Translations under genes and position numbers: made by a program
The notes under the pieces: generated by a model
What the model saw: only the letters and a program-made list of their open reading frames with translations
Databases searched by the model: none
Told to the model about the DNA's origin: nothing
Assembly (NCBI GenBank): GCA_016873295.1
Contig: VGXM01000007.1
Span: 1 to 64,000 of the forward strand
Source: Phycisphaerae bacterium
GTDB taxonomy: Bacteria; Planctomycetota; Phycisphaerae; Phycisphaerales; UBA1924
Direction of reading: 5' to 3'
Length of the DNA stretch: 64,000 nt
Shown here: positions 61,401 to 64,000 of the stretch, in pieces
Position numbering within the stretch: position 1 is the stretch's first letter
Layout of the letters: each line of letters starts with the position of its first letter

Positions 61401-62119
61401 TGACGGCGTGGGTGTACGTCGACATCGCCGGGATCGACGTGGGCACCTTCGTCGCCGGCGCCAAGCGGGCGGTGAGCCGCGGCGTGACGCTGCCGGCGGG
61501 GTACAGCATCGTGTGGTCCGGTCAGTACGAGTACATGCAGGAGGCGCGGGCGCGGCTGCTGGTGGCGGTGCCGCTGACGCTGGCGGCGATCGTGGTGCTG
61601 CTCTACCTGGCGACGCGCTCGTGGCTGCGCGTCGGGATCGTGCTGCTTGCGGTGCCGTTCAGCGCCGTGGGGGCGATCTGGCTGGTGTGGGCCCTGGACT
61701 ACAACCTGTCGCTGGCGGTGTGGGTGGGGCTGATCGCCCTGGCGGGGCTGGACGCCGAGACCGGGCTGGTCATGCTGCTGTACCTGGACAACTCGTTCGA
61801 GCGCTTCCGGCGCGAGGGGCGGATGCGCAACACGGACGACCTGTGGTGGGCGATCCACGACGGGGCCGTGATGCGGATCCGCCCCAAGACCATGACGGTG
61901 GCGACGACGTTCATCGGGCTGCTGCCCCTGATGTGGGGGGAGGGCGCGGGGGCCGACACCATGCGGCGGCTCGCCGCCCCCATGATCGGGGGGCTGGCGA
62001 GCAGCTTCGTGCTCGAACTGCTCATCTACCCCATCCTGTTCTACGTGGCGAAGAAGACCGCGATGCGCCGGGAGTTCCGCGCGCACGCCCCGCGGGGCGC
62101 CGACCAGGCCGCGGCGTAG
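58409..62119 (+). CDS. cusA: heavy-metal efflux RND pump (CusA/CzcA family)
   Basis: Proton-driven inner-membrane pump taking Cu+/Ag+ (or similar) from periplasm to the outer channel. 1236 residues against about 1040 usual. The first helix region is MIARLIEWCVHNRAMVLLAS. VDAIPDLSDVQVIIRAEHPG and EIVEAQVTYPLTTAML are the HME signature. The proton-relay helix has SLGGIAIAIGVMVDSSIVMV, then ENAHKHL, and the C-terminal half has WVGLIALAGLDAETGLVM. A family-atypical insert of about 55 residues (Asp/Pro/Arg-rich) lies near 153-208 in the porter domain, with another near 290-330. Coupled to cusB by ATGA. The Met ladder for Cu/Ag was not mapped residue by residue, so metal choice stays open. Confidence 0.95.
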   Translation: MIARLIEWCVHNRAMVLLASLALVVGGVWAARTIPVDAIPDLSDVQVIIRAEHPGQAPEIVEAQVTYPLTTAMLAVPKAKVVRGYSMFGVSFVYIIFEDGTDIYWARSRVLEQVNVATSRLPRGVTPLIGPDATGVGWVYEYALVTGPYDPRHPEGLWHDGAGDRWYASADEAPSGAVRRRIFPGLDASPLDGAPLARPDANLAKLRSVQDWYLRFELTPLDGVSEVASLGGFVKQYQVVVDPVRLLAFDLPISRVREAIEASNADVGGRAVELGETEFMIRGRGYLGSLTEAERAAALASGRALEDLRTERVLADLEAIALGAGPDGRPVHLRDVAEVRIGPDMRRGIAEWNGEGETVGGIVVMRFGENARTTIERVRTRLAELEPTLPAGVAIEAAYDRSDLIGRAVATLSDTLLEEIIVVALVCILFLLHARSELVAVFVVPTGVLASLLLMRILGINANIMSLGGIAIAIGVMVDSSIVMVENAHKHLDREEERLHGLAASGTPGEPRPRAGIILDAAREVGPSLFFSLLIITVSFLPVFVLGEQSGRLFKPLAFTKTFAMAAAALLAVTAIPVLMTFLITSRVLPRDWGWRRSVATMLGLILLPAAGLMGAPLGDLEPYRVWLAGGWAVVAAMLLVPQRIIHEKANPISRLLQRVYDPFFALAMRFKWLVLLGAVLLMAATLYPLRQLGSEFMPPLEEGDLLYMPTTDPGLSPTKARELLQQTDRIIRQFPEVQSVFGKIGRAETATDPAPMEMIETTIMLHRDKGRWRSVPVRRFFDRWPDWIRSRLARRWGDTRPITLEELVYGYTLPGGINVPGLNQAVQIPGLTNAWTMPIRTRIDMLSTGIRTPVGVKVMGPDLATLAGLAGDVTRIIKTSEATGQYTLSAFPEKTLGGRYIDVDLDRPEIARYGLSVREVQDVIATAMGGMEVTETVEGLERYPVNLRYPSELRDDLGALRAVLVPTPTGAHVPLAQLARLSLREGAPMVKSENARLTAWVYVDIAGIDVGTFVAGAKRAVSRGVTLPAGYSIVWSGQYEYMQEARARLLVAVPLTLAAIVVLLYLATRSWLRVGIVLLAVPFSAVGAIWLVWALDYNLSLAVWVGLIALAGLDAETGLVMLLYLDNSFERFRREGRMRNTDDLWWAIHDGAVMRIRPKTMTVATTFIGLLPLMWGEGAGADTMRRLAAPMIGGLASSFVLELLIYPILFYVAKKTAMRREFRAHAPRGADQAAA

Positions 62120-62146
62120 GCCGACTCACCGGAAAGGAGTGTTCTC

Positions 62147-62851
62147 ATGTTCGCACGTTCCGTTCTCGCGCTGATCACGCTCGCGGGGCTGGCCCCCTCG
62201 GCGCTGCTGGCCCAGCACGACGGGCACAAGCCGGCCGCCCAGCCCGCGGCCCAGACCGACGCCAAGGCCCGCGTCGGGGACCCGTATCCCTTCAACACCT
62301 GCCCGATCTCGGGCATGGAGCTGGGGTCGATGGGCGAGCCTCCCGCGAAGGTGTACGAGGGGCGCGAGGTCCGCTTCTGCTGCGCGAGCTGCTTCCCCGG
62401 GTTTGAGCGCGACGTGGCGGCCAGCCTGGCCAAGCTCGATGAGAAGATCGTCAAGGACCAGCGTCCGCTCTACCCGCTCAAGACCAGCGTCGTCAGCGGC
62501 AAGCCGCTGGCGGAGAAGCCGGTGGAGGCCGTCGTCGGCAACCGTCTCTTCCTGCTGACCGATGAGGCGGAGAAGGGGCTGCTGGGCAAGGACCCGAAGA
62601 AGTACCTGCTCGCGCTCGACCGGGCGGTCATCGAGGCGCAGGGGAAGGACTACCCGCTGAGCAAGTGCCCCGTCAGCGATGAGGCGCTGGACAGCATGGG
62701 CGGCCCGGTGGACGTGGTGGTCGCCGGTCGCCTGGTGCGTCTGTGCTGCGACGGGTGCAAGGAGGACGTGGAGAAGGCGCCGGCGCGGTTCATCGCGGCG
62801 GTGGACGGTGCGCGCAAGGGCCGGCGAGGCGGGGACCCCGCCGGCCGCTGA
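62147..62851 (+). CDS. exported protein with three TRASH/YHS-like repeats, middle one lacking cysteines
   Basis: 234 residues with a Sec signal (VLALITLAGLAPSALLA). Repeat 1 is YPFNTCPISGMELGSMG plus VRFCCASCFPGFERDV (near 46-85). Repeat 2 is YPLKTSVVSGKPLAEKP plus RLFLLTDEAEKGL (near 108-145). Repeat 3 is YPLSKCPVSDEALDSMG plus VRLCCDGCKEDVEK (near 168-210). Repeats 1 and 3 keep the C...CC..C pattern of metal-binding TRASH/YHS domains, while repeat 2 has none of the cysteines. The protein probably binds copper or silver in the periplasm. The ribosome site GGAAAGGAG precedes the ATG. It is last gene of the efflux island, 27 bases after cusA. Confidence 0.82.
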   Translation: MFARSVLALITLAGLAPSALLAQHDGHKPAAQPAAQTDAKARVGDPYPFNTCPISGMELGSMGEPPAKVYEGREVRFCCASCFPGFERDVAASLAKLDEKIVKDQRPLYPLKTSVVSGKPLAEKPVEAVVGNRLFLLTDEAEKGLLGKDPKKYLLALDRAVIEAQGKDYPLSKCPVSDEALDSMGGPVDVVVAGRLVRLCCDGCKEDVEKAPARFIAAVDGARKGRRGGDPAGR

Positions 62852-62898
62852 CGGTGCGCCAGAGGGGCCCGTGTCCTGCCGGGCTCCCTCGGCGCGGT

Positions 62899-64000
62899 TC
62901 AGATGGTGAACCGAGCCACGAGGGCGCGGAGGCGCTCCGACTGGGTCGAGAGCTGGGTGGCGGCCTGGGCGGCCTGCCCCGCGCCCTGGTTGGACTCGCG
63001 GGTCACCGCGCTGATGGACTCGATCGAGCGGGCGATCTGCTGGGCAGCGGTGGACTGCTGCTCGCTCGCCGCGGCGATGGACTGCACCATCGACTGGAGC
63101 TGGTCGCTGGCGGAGAGGATCCGTCCCAGGGCCGATCCGGCGTCGTTGGCCAGGGCGACACCCTTGGCGACGCGGTCCGTGCCGTCCTGGATGTTGACCA
63201 CGGCGGCGTTGGTCTGGCCCTGGATCTCGCGGATCGATCCGGCGACCTCCTCGGTGGCCTTGGTGGTGCGCTCCGCGAGCTTGCGGACCTCGTCGGCCAC
63301 CACCGCGAACCCGCGCCCGTGCTCGCCGGCGCGAGCGGCCTCGATGGCGGCGTTGAGGGCCAGGAGGTTGGTCTGATCCGCGATATCGTTGATGACGCCG
63401 ATGATCTGTCCGATCTGCTCGGACCGCTTCCCGAGTTCCTGCATCGCGGAGGCGGACTGGTTGACATGCTCGCTGATGCCGCGCATCACCTCGACCGTCT
63501 TGCCGACGACCTGCCCGCCCTCGCTGGCCTCCTTGCCGGCGGCTGCGGCGGCGCCGCTGGCCTCGGAGGCCTTCCTGGCCACCTCCACCACCGACTGGCT
63601 CGTCTCCTCCACCGCCGCCGACACCTGCGTGGTCTGCTGCTCCTGGGCCTTCAGGCCCGCCGCCATCTCCTCGGCGGACGCGGCGATCTGGGTCGCGGCG
63701 GCGGCTACCTGGCCGGCCGCCGAAGAGACCTCCGTGAATACGCCGTGCAGTTCCGCGAGGAACCCGTCGACGGACTCGGCGATCATGCCGATCTCGTCGC
63801 CGCGGCGCATCTCCATGCGGAAGGTCAGGTCCTTGCTCTCGGCGAGGCGGGCCAGACCCTTGCGCATCGCGCGCACCGGCCGCGTCACGCCCGCGGCGAT
63901 GAGCCACCCGGCGCCGATGACCAGCACGACCACGCTCCCGATGATCGACACCAGGACCACCAGCGCCCGCGACGTCGCCGACGTCGCCGTCGCCTCGTTG
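62899..64000 (-). CDS. methyl-accepting chemotaxis protein, C-terminal part (5' end beyond window)
   Basis: At least 367 codons are visible and the frame stays open through base 64000, so the sensor region is outside. Seen in order: second membrane helix ([17 protein letters not shown]), HAMP ([31 protein letters not shown]), and a long coiled coil with [20 protein letters not shown]. The CheA/CheW-contacting tip is [21 protein letters not shown], and the tail ends [11 protein letters not shown]. The signalling half is closely similar to the receptor at 42295-44100, so both probably join the same array. It converges on the metal island with 47 bases between stops. Confidence 0.93.
   Translation of the reverse strand, partial: NEATATSATSRALVVLVSIIGSVVVLVIGAGWLIAAGVTRPVRAMRKGLARLAESKDLTFRMEMRRGDEIGMIAESVDGFLAELHGVFTEVSSAAGQVAAAATQIAASAEEMAAGLKAQEQQTTQVSAAVEETSQSVVEVARKASEASGAAAAAGKEASEGGQVVGKTVEVMRGISEHVNQSASAMQELGKRSEQIGQIIGVINDIADQTNLLALNAAIEAARAGEHGRGFAVVADEVRKLAERTTKATEEVAGSIREIQGQTNAAVVNIQDGTDRVAKGVALANDAGSALGRILSASDQLQSMVQSIAAASEQQSTAAQQIARSIESISAVTRESNQGAGQAAQAATQLSTQSERLRALVARFTI

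Overview
This is 64 kb of very GC-rich bacterial chromosome (roughly 70% GC or more by eye), densely coding on both strands, with no insertion sequence, prophage, CRISPR array or rRNA operon that I could see. The gene set points to a planctomycete, most likely class Phycisphaerae. The signs are a B12-dependent ribonucleotide reductase of the long planctomycete type, twin-arginine-exported Gfo/Idh/MocA proteins beside an alpha-L-fucosidase, a sulfatase-modifying-factor-like protein and a sulfatase remnant, a right-handed beta-helix exported protein, and a membrane protein with the 'CPRCWYS...CPECG' zinc-ribbon style. The taxonomy is inferred from protein families, not from rRNA.

Layout. 0-5.3 kb: the edge of a DUF3303 protein, then the nucleotide-precursor unit dcd - (frameshifted four-helix-bundle gene) - nrdJ on the minus strand. 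5.8-15.1 kb: a FlgI-like HEAT-repeat lipoprotein, SMC, an MFS transporter, a saccharopine-dehydrogenase-like enzyme, D-aminoacyl-tRNA deacylase and a tiny lysine-rich basic protein. 15.4-18.5 kb: the oxidative pentose phosphate operon gnd-zwf-pgl. 18.5-18.95 kb: a cluster of large palindromic repeats. 19-24 kb: DnaJ-family chaperone, CpeT-FKBP fusion, malate dehydrogenase, Rrf2 regulator, ApbE. 24.1-29.4 kb: a translationally coupled glycan operon (FGE-like, Gfo/Idh, GH29 fucosidase, Gfo/Idh). 29.4-38.3 kb: DUF58, 3D-domain protein, TauE-type permease, HtpX protease, tRNA-Met, beta-helix protein, exported LolA-like protein, tRNA-Arg, second MFS protein. 38.5-48 kb: S41 protease and the pyruvate dehydrogenase genes pdhA, pdhB, pdhC. 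A haem-type chemoreceptor and a broken sulfatase lie between A and B, and a four-helix-bundle cassette lies between B and C. 48-51.7 kb: zinc-ribbon membrane protein, PurQ, DUF1015 protein. 51.7-62.9 kb: a copper/silver efflux island (P-type ATPase, Cys-rich exported peptide, TolC-type outer membrane protein, membrane-fusion protein, HME-RND pump, TRASH/YHS-like Cys protein). 62.9-64 kb: a second chemoreceptor, cut by the window edge.

Functional themes. Central carbon metabolism: the pentose phosphate trio supplies NADPH and pentoses, malate dehydrogenase and E1/E2 of pyruvate dehydrogenase feed the TCA cycle, and no E3 gene is present. Deoxynucleotide synthesis: Dcd plus NrdJ. Metal defence: the CopA ATPase clears the cytoplasm and the CusCBA-like pump clears the periplasm. 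Chemotaxis and motility: two methyl-accepting proteins, one behind a good sigma-28-like promoter. Surface polysaccharide use: fucosidase and exported oxidoreductases.

The most unusual structure is a pair of four-helix-bundle genes (TIGR02436/S23 type). Each sits alone in the gap between two co-directional operon genes and each is bounded by its own terminal inverted repeats. This is the architecture of 23S rRNA intervening sequences, but placed in protein-coding operons. Next in interest are the palindrome cluster at 18.5-18.9 kb, two apparently leaderless promoters with identical spacing, and two convergent gene pairs whose stop codons share one CTAG.
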